Part shown: positions 52,623 to 61,201 of the stretch, piece after piece
Layout of the letters: the number at the start of each line of letters is the position of its first letter
Numbering within the stretch: the first letter of the stretch is position 1
Assembly: GCA_003021175.1 (NCBI GenBank)
Contig: PXQV01000010.1
Coordinates: 62,001 to 126,000, forward strand
Length of the DNA stretch: 64,000 bases
Direction of reading: 5' to 3'
Source: Halobacteriales archaeon QH_7_66_36
GTDB lineage: Archaea > Halobacteriota > Halobacteria > Halobacteriales > Haloarculaceae
The notes under the pieces: generated by a model
What the model saw: the letters and a program-made list of their open reading frames with translations, nothing else
The model's database searches: none
Told to the model about the DNA's origin: nothing
Translations under genes and position numbers: made by a program

Positions 52623-53792
52623 ATGCCGGCGACACTCCCCGCCGAGGAGTACCGAACCCGCCTCACGGCGGTACGGACGAAACTCGCCGAGACCGACGCC
52701 GACGCCGCGGCGTTCTTCTCCGCGACGAGCATCGACTATCTGACCGGCTTCGACCACATCCAGACGGAGCGGCCCGTCTTCCTCGTGGTGACGCCCGACG
52801 CGGTTGCGATCACGGTGCCACGGCTGGAGGTCGAGCGCGTCGAGCCGAATTCGCGCATCGACCGCGTCGTCTCGTACTTCGACTACCCGGGCGGACACCC
52901 CATCGAGACGGCTGCGGAGCTGTGCGGCGAACTCGGCGTCGAACGGGTCGTCGCCGACGCCGATGGTGCACCGGGCGTGATGGGCTACGAGGGGCCGCCG
53001 CTGTCTGACTTTCTCGCCGTGACCGAACAGTCGTGGGTGCCGCGGATGCGCTGGGCGAAGTCCGACGCGGAGGTGGCGCTCATCCGCGAGTCGGCGAAGT
53101 GGGCCAACCTCGGCCACCGCTATCTCGCGGAGTACACCGAGCGCGGCGCACACCCCGCGACGGTGAGCCAAGAGGCCTCGACGGACGCCTCACGCGTCAT
53201 GCTCGACACGCTCGGCGACCGCTACGAGGCGCGCGTTCGCGGCGACGGCCCGGTCCACGCGGGCTACATCTCCGGCGACGAGACGCGACTTCCCCACGGC
53301 CACACGCCCAACGAACAGCTCTCGGAGGGTGACGTGCTCATCACCGGCGCGTCGGCGAACGTCGGCGGCTACGTGTCGGAGCTCGAACGGACGATGTTCG
53401 TCGGCAGCTACACCGACGAGGACGAACACTACTTCGAGGTGATGTGCGACCTCCAAGAGACGGCCATCGAGGCGATGGGGCCGGGCGTGGAACTGGCCGC
53501 CGTCGACCGCGCGGTCCACGCCCGCGCCGAGGAACACGGCGTGAGCGACCTGTTGCGCCACCACGTCGGGCACAATATCGGGCTGGACGGCCACGAGCCG
53601 CCGTACATCGACCGCGGGTGGGGTGAGCGGTTCGACGATGCGACGATGGAACCGGGCCACGTGTACACCATCGAGCCGGGGCTGTACACCGACGAGGTCG
53701 GCTATCGCCACTCCGACACCGTCGCCGTCACCGAAGACGGCACGGAGCGACTCACGTTCTTCCCGCGCGACATCGAGTCCAACACCGTGTGA
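52623..53792 (+). CDS. M24-family (Xaa-Pro peptidase/creatinase-like) protein
   Basis: 389 aa. An N-terminal creatinase-like domain (about 1-150: SATSIDYLTGFDHIQTERPV) precedes the pita-bread domain with HHVGHNIGLDGHEPP (about 313), YTIEPGLY and RHSDTVAVTEDG. The usual two metal aspartates are altered: VLITGASANVGGY in place of a VLIDFG-type motif, and SELERT in place of SDxTRT. Peptidase activity is therefore uncertain, and a creatinase-like, metal-poor hydrolase or a Glu-substituted site is possible. It starts at ATG 52623. Confidence 0.8.
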   Translation: MPATLPAEEYRTRLTAVRTKLAETDADAAAFFSATSIDYLTGFDHIQTERPVFLVVTPDAVAITVPRLEVERVEPNSRIDRVVSYFDYPGGHPIETAAELCGELGVERVVADADGAPGVMGYEGPPLSDFLAVTEQSWVPRMRWAKSDAEVALIRESAKWANLGHRYLAEYTERGAHPATVSQEASTDASRVMLDTLGDRYEARVRGDGPVHAGYISGDETRLPHGHTPNEQLSEGDVLITGASANVGGYVSELERTMFVGSYTDEDEHYFEVMCDLQETAIEAMGPGVELAAVDRAVHARAEEHGVSDLLRHHVGHNIGLDGHEPPYIDRGWGERFDDATMEPGHVYTIEPGLYTDEVGYRHSDTVAVTEDGTERLTFFPRDIESNTV

Positions 53793-53877
53793 GCGCCGCG
53801 TCGCCGCCGAGAGGGTGAGACGCGCCGTCGCCGGGCCTCACCAGCATTTTCAAGTCCGATAGCGCTGATCAAGAAGT

Positions 53878-54507
53878 GTGCCCGTCACGTTCGACCTGTT
53901 CGGGACGCTCGTCGCGGCCGACCGGCCCGACGACCCGGCCGCGGCCGTCGCGCACGAGCTCGAAGCGCGCGGCGTGGCCGTCCCGGACGACTGGGCGACG
54001 GCGTACGTCGAGCCGCACGTCGACGCCCCCGCCGGAGCCGAGGTGCCGCTCCACGTACACGTCGCGCACGCGCTGGCGTCACGCGGCGTCGAGGCGTCGG
54101 CGAACGCCGCGCGCCGTGCCGTCGTCGCCGCCTTCGAGCCGGACGTTGAACCGGTCGACGGGGCGCGCGCCGCCGTCGAGCGCGCACGCGAGCAGGGACC
54201 GGTCGGCCTGCTGTCGAACTGTGCTGTCCCCGAACTCGCCCGTCGGAGCCTGCTGGCGGCCGACCTGCGCTGGCGGTCGGGAGCCGACCGCGAGCCGCTG
54301 TTCGACGCACTCGTCACGAGCCGTGGCTGTGGCTGGCGGAAGCCCGACGCCCGAGCGTTCGAGACGGTCGTCGCCGAACTCGGCTGTGCGCCCGACGAGT
54401 TGGTCCACGTCGGCGACGACCCGGACACCGACGGCGGGATCGAGGCCGTCGGCGGTAGATTCGTGAACGTCGCGCGAACACCGTTGTCTGCGCTGTTCGC
54501 GACATGA
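53878..54507 (+). CDS. HAD-family hydrolase linked to cobalamin genes
   Basis: 209 aa from GTG 53878. The nucleophile motif is FDLFGTLVA (Asp6), motif II GLLSNCAVPE, motif III WRKPDARAFE and motif IV HVGDDPDTDGG, the haloacid-dehalogenase layout with an alpha-helical cap. It is likely a small-molecule phosphatase. The stop overlaps the cbiB start (ATGA), so it is translated with cbiB and cobS. A dephosphorylation step in cobinamide or aminopropanol metabolism is a reasonable guess, not shown. Confidence 0.82.
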   Translation: MPVTFDLFGTLVAADRPDDPAAAVAHELEARGVAVPDDWATAYVEPHVDAPAGAEVPLHVHVAHALASRGVEASANAARRAVVAAFEPDVEPVDGARAAVERAREQGPVGLLSNCAVPELARRSLLAADLRWRSGADREPLFDALVTSRGCGWRKPDARAFETVVAELGCAPDELVHVGDDPDTDGGIEAVGGRFVNVARTPLSALFAT

Positions 54508-55406
54508 GCCTCGCGGTCGCCCTCGCCGTCGCGCTCGCTGCCGGCCTCGACTGGGTCGCCGGCGAGCCGCCGGAGTGGATGCATCCGGTCGCCATCTTCG
54601 GCCGTCTCGTCGCCCGTGCCGACCGCGAGTGGCAACGACCGACTGCCGCCGGCGTCGGCCTCGCGATCGGGCTCCCGCTCGTCGCCACGCTCCCCATCGT
54701 CGGACTGGTGGCGCTCGCCGGACAGCTCTCGCCGCTCGCGGCCGCACCCTTCGCGGCCGCCGTGCTGTTCACGACTACGAGCCTCCGGATGCTGGTCAAC
54801 GAGGTGCGGACCGTCGTCCGGTTCGCGGGCGAGGACCTGCCGACGGCCCGCGAGCGGCTTCGGTCGCTGGCCGGTCGCGACGCGGCCGACCTCGACGCCG
54901 ACCTCGTGCGGTCGGCGGCCGTCGAGAGCGCCGCCGAGAACTTCGCGGACGGGCTCGTCGCCCCGCTGTTCGCGTTCACGCTCGGCGCGCCGTTCGGTCT
55001 CTCGGTCGCCGCGGGCGCGGCCGCGTGGGTGAAGGCCGTCAACACGCTCGACTCGATGCTCGGCTACCCCGAGAAGCCACACGGGACGGCGAGCGCACGG
55101 CTCGATGACATCGTCATGTGGCTGCCCGCACGGGTGTCGGCCGGCGTGCTCGCCGTGGCCGCACTCGACCCGCGGGCCGCGAACCGCGCTCGCGCGTGGC
55201 TCCCCCGCGTCCGGTCGCCCAACTCCGGGTGGCCAATGGGGACGCTCGCGGCCGCCGTCGGGACGCGACTGGAGAAGCCGGAGACGTACGTGCTGAACAG
55301 TAGCGGCGACACGCCCGACGAGGAGACGGCCCGCGACGGCGTCACCGTCGTCTCTCGCGCCGGCGTGCTCGCGTGGACGCTCGCCTTCGTGGTGGGGTTG
55401 CTATGA
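54504..55406 (+). CDS. cbiB: Adenosylcobinamide-phosphate synthase CbiB
   Basis: 300 aa membrane enzyme that joins aminopropanol (phosphate) to adenosylcobyric acid. Conserved stretches are GLDWVAGEPPEWMHPVAIFG, ESAAENFADGLVAPLFAF, KAVNTLDSMLGYPEK and RLDDIVMWLPAR. Four or five spans. It overlaps the HAD gene upstream and cobS downstream by four bases each, forming a HAD-cbiB-cobS operon. It starts at ATG 54504. The length is as expected for the CobD/CbiB family. Confidence 0.95.
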   Translation: MSLAVALAVALAAGLDWVAGEPPEWMHPVAIFGRLVARADREWQRPTAAGVGLAIGLPLVATLPIVGLVALAGQLSPLAAAPFAAAVLFTTTSLRMLVNEVRTVVRFAGEDLPTARERLRSLAGRDAADLDADLVRSAAVESAAENFADGLVAPLFAFTLGAPFGLSVAAGAAAWVKAVNTLDSMLGYPEKPHGTASARLDDIVMWLPARVSAGVLAVAALDPRAANRARAWLPRVRSPNSGWPMGTLAAAVGTRLEKPETYVLNSSGDTPDEETARDGVTVVSRAGVLAWTLAFVVGLL

Positions 55407-56143
55407 AGTGGCTCCGGGGCGGCGTCGGCTTCCTGACGCGACTCCCGGTTTCGACCGACGAGACCGACTGGCTCGGCTTCGCCGCGGCGCCCGTGACGTT
55501 TCCGCTCGTCGGCTATCTCGTCGGCGCGCTCGCGGCGCTCGCGCTCCTCTTGCCGGGCGTCGTCGCCGCGTTCGGCTATCTCGTTGCCGTCTACGCGCTG
55601 ACGGGGGTCAACCACGCCGACGGCCTCGCCGACCTCGGCGACGCGGCCGTCGTTCACGGCGACGTCGAACGACGCCGCGCCGTCCTCTCGGACAGCGAGG
55701 TCGGCGTCGGTGCGGTCCTCGCGCTCGCGCTCGGACTGATCGGCCTCGCGCTGGCGGGGATCGGACTTTCCGGCGCGCAGTCGGATGTCGCGGTCACGCT
55801 CGTCGTCGCGAGCGAGGTCGGCGCGAAGCTCGGAATGGCGACGCTGGCCTGTCTCGGCACCGCGGGCCACGAGGGGTTCGGCAGTACGTTCACCGAGCGG
55901 TGCGCCCCCGAGGACCTGACCGCCGTCGTGCTCGCCGCGGTGCCGGCCGCCCTCTTGCCTGTCGTCGCCGACGCGCCGGCAGTCGGCGTCGCGGCCGTCC
56001 TCGCCGCCGTTACCGTGGCGCTGTGGCTCCGCGAGTGGGCGACGAGCCGACTCGGCGGCGTCACGGGCGACGTGTTCGGCGCGGCGAACGAACTCGGGCG
56101 GGTGGCCGGCCTCCACGCCGGCCTGCTCGTCCTCGCGGTTTAG
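55403..56143 (+). CDS. cobS: Adenosylcobinamide-GDP ribazoletransferase CobS
   Basis: 246 aa polytopic membrane enzyme that attaches alpha-ribazole to adenosylcobinamide-GDP, the last assembly step. The N-terminal FLTRLPVSTDETDW and the signature TGVNHADGLADLGDA (about 67-81) are diagnostic, with GGVTGDVFGAANEL near the end. It starts at ATG 55403, overlapping cbiB by four bases. Its 3' end overlaps the convergent lactate-oxidase-like gene by four bases. Confidence 0.95.
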   Translation: MKWLRGGVGFLTRLPVSTDETDWLGFAAAPVTFPLVGYLVGALAALALLLPGVVAAFGYLVAVYALTGVNHADGLADLGDAAVVHGDVERRRAVLSDSEVGVGAVLALALGLIGLALAGIGLSGAQSDVAVTLVVASEVGAKLGMATLACLGTAGHEGFGSTFTERCAPEDLTAVVLAAVPAALLPVVADAPAVGVAAVLAAVTVALWLREWATSRLGGVTGDVFGAANELGRVAGLHAGLLVLAV

Positions 56144-57339
56144 AGACTCCGCTCGTCGCGCACGGCCGCGCGATCGATATCCTCGGCGGCGTCGATGCCG
56201 GCCAACCCCATCGTCAGGTCGAACTGCGAGATGGTGTTCCGGAGCACGTTCTCGACGCCGGACGTACCGGAGTGGGCGAGCCCGTAGGCGAACGGTCGCC
56301 CGAGCATGACCGAGTCCGCGCCGAGCGCGAGCGCCTTGAACACGTGTTCGCCCCGGCGAATACCGGAGTCGAACAGCACCGTCGCGTCGTCGCCGACCTC
56401 CTCGGCAATCCCCGGGAGCGCCTCGATGGACGTAATCGAGCCGTCGACCTGTCGGCCGCCGTGGGTCGACACCTGCACGCCGTCGGCACCGGCCTCGATT
56501 GCCTTTCGGGCGTCGTCGGGGTGGAGAACTCCCTTCACGATCACCGGGAGGTCGGTCCGCTCGCGGACGAAGGCGAGGTCGTCCCACGTGAGCGAGGCGT
56601 CGCCGAAGATGGAGAGGAAGTGGTCGACGGCGGCCTCGGGGTTCTCCTCCGGCGGGTCGTCGAGCGCCGCGCGAAACGCCGGGTCCGAGAAGTAGTTGCC
56701 CATCCCCTCGCCTTCGAGGAACGGGTAGTACCCCTTTTCGAGCAGGCGTTCGCGCCAGCCGAGCGTCGGCGCGTCCACGGTGACGACGATGGCGTCGTAG
56801 CCGGCCGCCCCCGCGCGGTCGAGGAACGACTCGGCCACGTCACGGTCCGACGACCAGTAGTACTGGAACCACTTCGGCGTGTCACCGAGCGCGTCCGCCA
56901 CGTCTTCCATCGACTCGGTGGACACCGAGGAGAGCACGAACGGCACGTCCATCTCCCGACAGGCGCGGGCGGTGGCGCGCTCGCCGTCCTCGTGGAGCAT
57001 CCCCTGCACGCCGATGGGCGTGACCATCAGCGGGTAGGCGTGCGTCCGGCCCAACACGTCGACGGAGAGGTCGCGGTCGGCGACGCCACGGAGCATCCGC
57101 GGGACGATGCGCCACCGCGAGAAGTCCTTGTTGCGCTCGAACGTCTCCTCCGTCCCGGCACCGCCGCGGACGTACGCCTTCGCCTGCCACGACATCCGCT
57201 CTAACGCCTCCTCGCGCAGTTCGTCGAACGACACCGGAAACTCCGGCGGCTCGCCCTCGAACATCCCACGACGGTACACGTCGCGGATGTGCTTGACACC
57301 GAACTGCTCGCCGTGCACCTCACGCTCGCTCTCGCTCAT
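56140..57339 (-). CDS. FMN-dependent alpha-hydroxy-acid oxidase/dehydrogenase
   Basis: 399 aa from ATG 57339 (MSESEREVHGEQFGVKHIRD). TIM-barrel flavoenzyme that oxidises L-lactate, glycolate or a similar 2-hydroxy acid. The catalytic His and substrate Arg are in QVSTHGGRQVDGS, FMN contacts in TPIGVQGM and VIVKGVL, and DSGIRRGEHVFKALALGA is the phosphate-binding end. The length and the HGGRQ motif suit lactate 2-monooxygenase or lactate dehydrogenase-like members. It interrupts the cobalamin genes and has no evident functional link to them. Confidence 0.9.
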   Translation of the reverse strand: MSESEREVHGEQFGVKHIRDVYRRGMFEGEPPEFPVSFDELREEALERMSWQAKAYVRGGAGTEETFERNKDFSRWRIVPRMLRGVADRDLSVDVLGRTHAYPLMVTPIGVQGMLHEDGERATARACREMDVPFVLSSVSTESMEDVADALGDTPKWFQYYWSSDRDVAESFLDRAGAAGYDAIVVTVDAPTLGWRERLLEKGYYPFLEGEGMGNYFSDPAFRAALDDPPEENPEAAVDHFLSIFGDASLTWDDLAFVRERTDLPVIVKGVLHPDDARKAIEAGADGVQVSTHGGRQVDGSITSIEALPGIAEEVGDDATVLFDSGIRRGEHVFKALALGADSVMLGRPFAYGLAHSGTSGVENVLRNTISQFDLTMGLAGIDAAEDIDRAAVRDERSL

Positions 57340-57398
57340 AGACGACAGTGACGGATTACCGACTAAAGGGTCTACTCCAAGCGGCGAACCCCACCCGA

Positions 57399-57857
57399 TC
57401 ACTCGTTCAGCAACTGCTTGAACGGCGTTCGCCCGGTGATCTGTCGCGCCTCGGCGAACGCCTCGTCGGCCCGCTGGAGCGCCTCCTCGATGTCTCTCTC
57501 GCCCTCGCGAGACTGCTCGAACAGGTCGTCGATGGCGTCGCGGTAGTGGCCGGTGTGGCGTGCCACCTGCACCGCAAGCGGCAGATCCTCGTCCCGCGGT
57601 CCGGCGACGGACACGTCCCAGTCGTCACCCTCGCCGAGACCGACCAGCGGCGTCCGGGCGTCCGCCTCGCGGAGCGCGTCACGGAGGTCCGTCGCCGACG
57701 CGTCGGCCAGCGACCCGACGACGGCCACGTCGACGGTGGTGGCACGGACGCGGGCGTTCGCCAGCGTCTCGGCCCGCTCGACGGTGAAGCCGTCGTCGCG
57801 CAGTCGCTCACGGGTGCGTACGCCCGCTTCCCCCGTGGCGGCGATCAGAACCGTCAC
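57399..57857 (-). CDS. Receiver-like protein with HalX-type C-terminal domain, phospho-Asp lost
   Basis: 152 aa from GTG 57857 (MTVLIAATGEAGVRTRERLR). An ATG at 57881 is in frame, but a T-rich TATA-like TTTTTAT overlaps it and fits a leaderless GTG start. The first 85 residues follow the receiver fold, yet the strand that should end in the phosphorylated Asp reads DVAVVGSLADAS, without it. The C-terminal half (HYRDAIDDLFEQSREGERDI, then EEALQRADEAFAEARQITGR) resembles HalX. A phosphorylation-independent adaptor is likely. No kinase is adjacent. Confidence 0.68.
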   Translation of the reverse strand: MTVLIAATGEAGVRTRERLRDDGFTVERAETLANARVRATTVDVAVVGSLADASATDLRDALREADARTPLVGLGEGDDWDVSVAGPRDEDLPLAVQVARHTGHYRDAIDDLFEQSREGERDIEEALQRADEAFAEARQITGRTPFKQLLNE

Positions 57858-57936
57858 TGCTACCCCCCACGACGGACTCATAAAAAGAATCCCCGGTGGC
57901 GCGCGGGCAACTCGGCGGCGTCTCGCGCAGAAGGGG

Positions 57937-58151
57937 CGGTGTTCAGATAAGCGAGTCGTCGTTCGGCCGAGAAACCGTGGTGGGTGGGAATGAAAGGGGC
58001 CAGTCGCTCGATCCGGCCCCGGCAACGAAAGCACCGCAGCGGGCCGCAGGCCCGCGAGGCGCGCAACGAGCCGCGGCCGGGCGAGCGACCGGGGGCTTTC
58101 TAAACCCTGTCGCTGGCTCATCCAACTGCATCGCCCTTATTTGAACACTAC
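57937..58151 (+). repeat. Interspersed hairpin element, copy E, with 11-base flanking duplication
   Basis: 215 bases. The ends GTGTTCAGATAAG (57939-57951) and CTTATTTGAACAC (58136-58148) are inverted, 12 of 13. CGCAGAAGGGG occurs immediately on both sides (57926-57936 and 58152-58162), a perfect 11-base direct repeat typical of a target-site duplication. The core has GTCGCTCG/CGAGCGAC (58003-58010 with 58082-58089) around GCGGGCC-GCA-GGCCCGC (58039-58055). The right block matches copy C. Confidence 0.88.
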
Positions 58152-58224
58152 CGCAGAAGGGGAGGAGAGCGTGTGACGGCGACTCCCCTGACGGCCTCGT
58201 CACGGCTCGGGAGGGCCTGCCGTG

Positions 58225-58285
58225 TGACATCCTCCGCGCCGTGAACGGCGGGGCTTCCCGTACCGCAGGTGGGATATTTGCTGGT
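58225..58285 (-). repeat. Right end of IS200/IS605-type element
   Basis: Behind the tnpB stop the minus strand carries GGAAGCCCCGCCGTTCACGG then CGCGGAGGATG (about 58228-58258), the short imperfect hairpin usual at the 3' end of haloarchaeal tnpB elements. In TnpB systems the guide (omega) RNA ends here and the bases just outside serve as the guide. The exact boundary cannot be fixed without an empty-site comparison. Confidence 0.55.
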
Positions 58286-59536
58286 CTACGACACGACTTG
58301 TTCTCCCGTGCGAAACGTCCCGCTCTCGCGGTCGAACAAGTATGTCGATGGCTGTGCCACACAGCCGTTACTCCTATCCTCACCGTGAGGACTCGGAGTT
58401 ATCTTCTGTCGCATATTCTCCGCCCCATTACAATCCGCGTTGGCCACCAACTCACACGACGAGCAAACGTACAACCCACGTTCGACACGGTTCGACTTCG
58501 TGTCATCGCCACACCGTGAACACGTCTTCGAGGTGTTCCACTCGTTCTCTTTCAGTACCTCAACACCACGTTCTCCGCCCTTGTAGTCGAGGTACTGGTA
58601 AATACGGTCAAACGCCCACGAGTGCAACTTCTTGTTGCCCGTTTTGCCCCAGTCTGACTCTCGCACGTCTTCGGGCCAACTCACCGCGAGCGTTCCGACA
58701 CCGCGTTCGACACATTCGGTGATGATGGCGTCCGTCAACGTGTGATAAAAGTGCGTTTCCCGGTCGGCGAGTTTCTGACGCGCCCACATCGACTTCTCAG
58801 ACGGGCCGTTCTCCCCCTCGGTGTTATACTCTGCTCGGGTGAAGTAGTGCTTGTCCTGTTTAAGTGAGTTACCGGGGTACAGAACGTATTCGTCGGAAAA
58901 GGCGACAGTGGCGGTGTTCTTGATACCGAGGTCGATACCTGCCACTCCATCGCCTGTTGAGTCGTTGGTTTCGAGTTCGACCTTACAGACGAAGTGCAGT
59001 TCCCATTCGTTGCCGTTCCAGACGGCGCGGATGTTCTGTACTCTGTTGACTTCTGAGAGGGCAACGTCAGGGCGCGTCTGGTACTCGCAGAGGATGAAGT
59101 CCGAGAGGTGTTCTTTCAGGTTCTTCCCTTTGCTGAGTCGGACGCGATTGTTCTCGAGATCGTGTTTGAATCCGTCTTCTTTGAATGTGACCGTGGAACG
59201 AGGTCGTTTGTCGCCGTGTTTGCGGTAGCCAGGTGGATTCGCCTCGTCAAACTCGTGTCGCACGTCGAACCACGACTGGAAAGCGTCGGAAAGTTCTTCG
59301 ATGACTTTCTGACTGGATTGCGCGTTCAAGTCTTTCCAGCACGCTTGGTTCTTCATGTACGATCTCAACACGCTTTCGTCTGGTATCTCGCCGGTCACGC
59401 CCCAGATGCGGTCTGCTGTCCATCGTGCGACGTTCCAGACTTTCGAGGCAGAATCACCGAGCGAATTGAGACCGTCGCAGACCTGCCGGTGGTTCTGGAT
59501 GGAACCAATGTAGGTGCCCGTGACCCCAATCGCCAT
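58286..59536 (-). CDS. tnpB: Intact TnpB, RNA-guided nuclease of an IS200/IS605-type element
   Basis: 416 aa from ATG 59536 (MAIGVTGTYIGSIQNHRQVC). The RuvC residues are all present: Asp in VAGIDLGIKNTATVA, Glu in LAVSWPEDVRESDWG and Asp in VANADCNGAENMRQK. The zinc ribbon is CSRCG...CSSCE. An N-terminal helical region of about 180 residues binds the guide RNA. No tnpA is next to it, so mobility would need one elsewhere. It belongs to a different subgroup from the decayed copy at 25 kb, with little similarity outside the motifs. It splits the cobalamin region. Confidence 0.9.
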   Translation of the reverse strand: MAIGVTGTYIGSIQNHRQVCDGLNSLGDSASKVWNVARWTADRIWGVTGEIPDESVLRSYMKNQACWKDLNAQSSQKVIEELSDAFQSWFDVRHEFDEANPPGYRKHGDKRPRSTVTFKEDGFKHDLENNRVRLSKGKNLKEHLSDFILCEYQTRPDVALSEVNRVQNIRAVWNGNEWELHFVCKVELETNDSTGDGVAGIDLGIKNTATVAFSDEYVLYPGNSLKQDKHYFTRAEYNTEGENGPSEKSMWARQKLADRETHFYHTLTDAIITECVERGVGTLAVSWPEDVRESDWGKTGNKKLHSWAFDRIYQYLDYKGGERGVEVLKENEWNTSKTCSRCGDDTKSNRVERGLYVCSSCELVANADCNGAENMRQKITPSPHGEDRSNGCVAQPSTYLFDRESGTFRTGEQVVS

Positions 59537-59776
59537 ACATAGCCTATGTAGACAAACCAACTTAACAGTACGGATTAACGTGGAATATCCGGCCCGTGTG
59601 TCGTCAGTGGGCTGTGGAGAAGTTGTCGGATTCACTCCCGTCCCCAGAACGCGTAGCGTTCTGGTGTGCGAACGAGACACGGAGCGTCTCGTCAACGTCG
59701 TAAACGGCGGGATTCTCTCCTTGCAGGAAAATAGCCTTTTCCCGGTGTCGTACCTGTGTCCGCTCCGCGTCGGACA
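59537..59776. repeat. Upstream flank of tnpB with a second, solo right-end-like sequence
   Basis: 240 bases between tnpB and cobA. On the minus strand GAATCCCGCCGTTTACGACG (about 59698-59717) closely resembles the right-end sequence behind tnpB (GAAGCCCCGCCGTTCACGGC) in the same orientation. Short hairpins AGAACGC/GCGTTCT (near 59646-59664) and GAGAC/GTCTC (near 59682-59694) are also present. It may be the relic of an older tnpB element into which the present one inserted. Confidence 0.45.
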
Positions 59777-60448
59777 CTAGTACTCGGTCCCCTTCCGCGC
59801 CCGGATGCCGTCGTCGATGGGGTGTTTCACCTTCCGGACGTTGGTGATCAGGTCGGCGGCCTCGGACAGATACGTCGGCTCCGCGTGTGACCCCGTCACC
59901 ACGAGTTCCAGATTCGCCGGCTTCGAGTCGACGAGGTTGACCACCGCGTCGGGCGCGACCAACTCCCGGTCGGCGGCGTACAGCAGCTCGTCGAGCACGA
60001 GCATGTGGACGCCGTCGTCGGCCGGGGCGTCGAGCGGGAACGGCGTCGTCAGGTCCGCCGCGCGACAGGCGTCCACGAGGTCGGTCGCGCGCTCGAAGCC
60101 GGCCTCGGCCTCGGCGGCGTGGTCGCGGTCGTCGCTCCCGTCGTTGAGCGCGTGCCAGCCGTAGTGGCCGAGATTCTCGTACGAGAGGCCGGGGAGCGCC
60201 GCGATGGCGTTGTACTCGCCGCGGGTGTCCTCGACGCTGTCCGCGCCGCCCTTCATGAACTGGAGGACGTGGACGCGGTAGCCGTGGCCGGCGGCGCGGG
60301 CCGCCATGCCGAGCGCGGCCGTCGTCTTCCCCTTGCCGTCGCCCCACCACGCCTGCGTCAGGCCGAACTCCTCGGGTGCGCCGGGGTCGATGTCGCGTGC
60401 CGCCGGCGTCCGTCCCCTGCCGGGCGTCGCCCGCTCGTCGTCGGTCAT
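59777..60448 (-). CDS. cobA: Cob(I)yrinic acid a,c-diamide adenosyltransferase
   Basis: 223 aa from ATG 60448. Transfers the 5'-deoxyadenosyl group of ATP to reduced cobalt (CobA/CobO/BtuR type). The P-loop is WWGDGKGKTTAALGMA, then VHVLQFMKGG, VLDELLYAADREL and VVTGSHAEPTYLSEAADLIT in family order. The N-terminal 30 residues are an acidic extension. It sits alone between tnpB remnants and the divergent exonuclease gene, but belongs functionally with cbiB and cobS at 54-56 kb and cbiZ-cobD-cobY at 61-63 kb. Confidence 0.95.
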   Translation of the reverse strand: MTDDERATPGRGRTPAARDIDPGAPEEFGLTQAWWGDGKGKTTAALGMAARAAGHGYRVHVLQFMKGGADSVEDTRGEYNAIAALPGLSYENLGHYGWHALNDGSDDRDHAAEAEAGFERATDLVDACRAADLTTPFPLDAPADDGVHMLVLDELLYAADRELVAPDAVVNLVDSKPANLELVVTGSHAEPTYLSEAADLITNVRKVKHPIDDGIRARKGTEY

Positions 60449-60508
60449 GTACAGCTGTGGGTCCCCGCCCCTGAAAGCGGTGTCGTCGCCCGGTGTTCGG
60501 ACACGCTT

Positions 60509-61198
60509 ATGACTCCCCCGGCGCTCGGTCACCGCCACGTGCAGTACGAACTCACCGACGGCGGCCACGAACGGATCGCGACGGTCGACATCGAGACGAC
60601 GGGTTACGATCCCGACGAGAGCGAACTCGTCGCGGTCGGGATCGGCGTCCACGAGCGCGGCACCCCCGCGTCGGCCGTCGACTGCCGACGATTCTACCGG
60701 GAGTCGTCGGACGACGAGGCCGCGACGATCCGCGCGGCGGTGTCGGCGCTCGACGAACTGGACGCCGACCAGCTCGTCTCGTTCAACGGCGACGAGTTCG
60801 ACCTGCCGTATCTCCGGGATCGGCTCGCGGCGCTGGGCGAATCGCCGCCAGCCGTCGCGCTCGCCGAGGCGAACGCGCACGTCGACCTCTTCGTTCCCCG
60901 GAAGGTTAGGGCCGAGGCGCGCGGCGAGCCGTGGCCGGGCCTCGAAGCCTGTCTCCGAAGCTACGACATCCAGCCGGCGACGACCGTCTGGCAGGGCGAG
61001 AAAGTCGACAACACGCTGTTCGGGGAACGGCTCGGGCCACGGTATCTGGAGGCCGTCGCGACCGGCGAGCCGACCCGACCGCGAGACGCCATCGACCACT
61101 ATCTCGTCTCGGATTTAGAGGCGAACCTCGCGCTCTACTACGCCGACATCGGCGCGGCGTTCACACCGACGCACGCGGGCGACCGAGCGGAGTTCTGA
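60509..61198 (+). CDS. RNase H-like 3'-5' exonuclease (DEDD type)
   Basis: 229 aa from ATG 60509. GTG 60539 is an alternative start. The acidic exonuclease residues are in ATVDIETTGYDP (about 25), SFNGDEFDLPYLRDRL (about 92) and HYLVSDLEANLALYY (about 200), the ExoI, ExoII and ExoIII order of stand-alone DnaQ or PolB-like exonucleases. A role in DNA repair or RNA processing is likely. The gene converges on cbiZ with 3 bases between stops. No polymerase domain is attached. Confidence 0.75.
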   Translation: MTPPALGHRHVQYELTDGGHERIATVDIETTGYDPDESELVAVGIGVHERGTPASAVDCRRFYRESSDDEAATIRAAVSALDELDADQLVSFNGDEFDLPYLRDRLAALGESPPAVALAEANAHVDLFVPRKVRAEARGEPWPGLEACLRSYDIQPATTVWQGEKVDNTLFGERLGPRYLEAVATGEPTRPRDAIDHYLVSDLEANLALYYADIGAAFTPTHAGDRAEF

Positions 61199-61201
61199 CG
61201 C

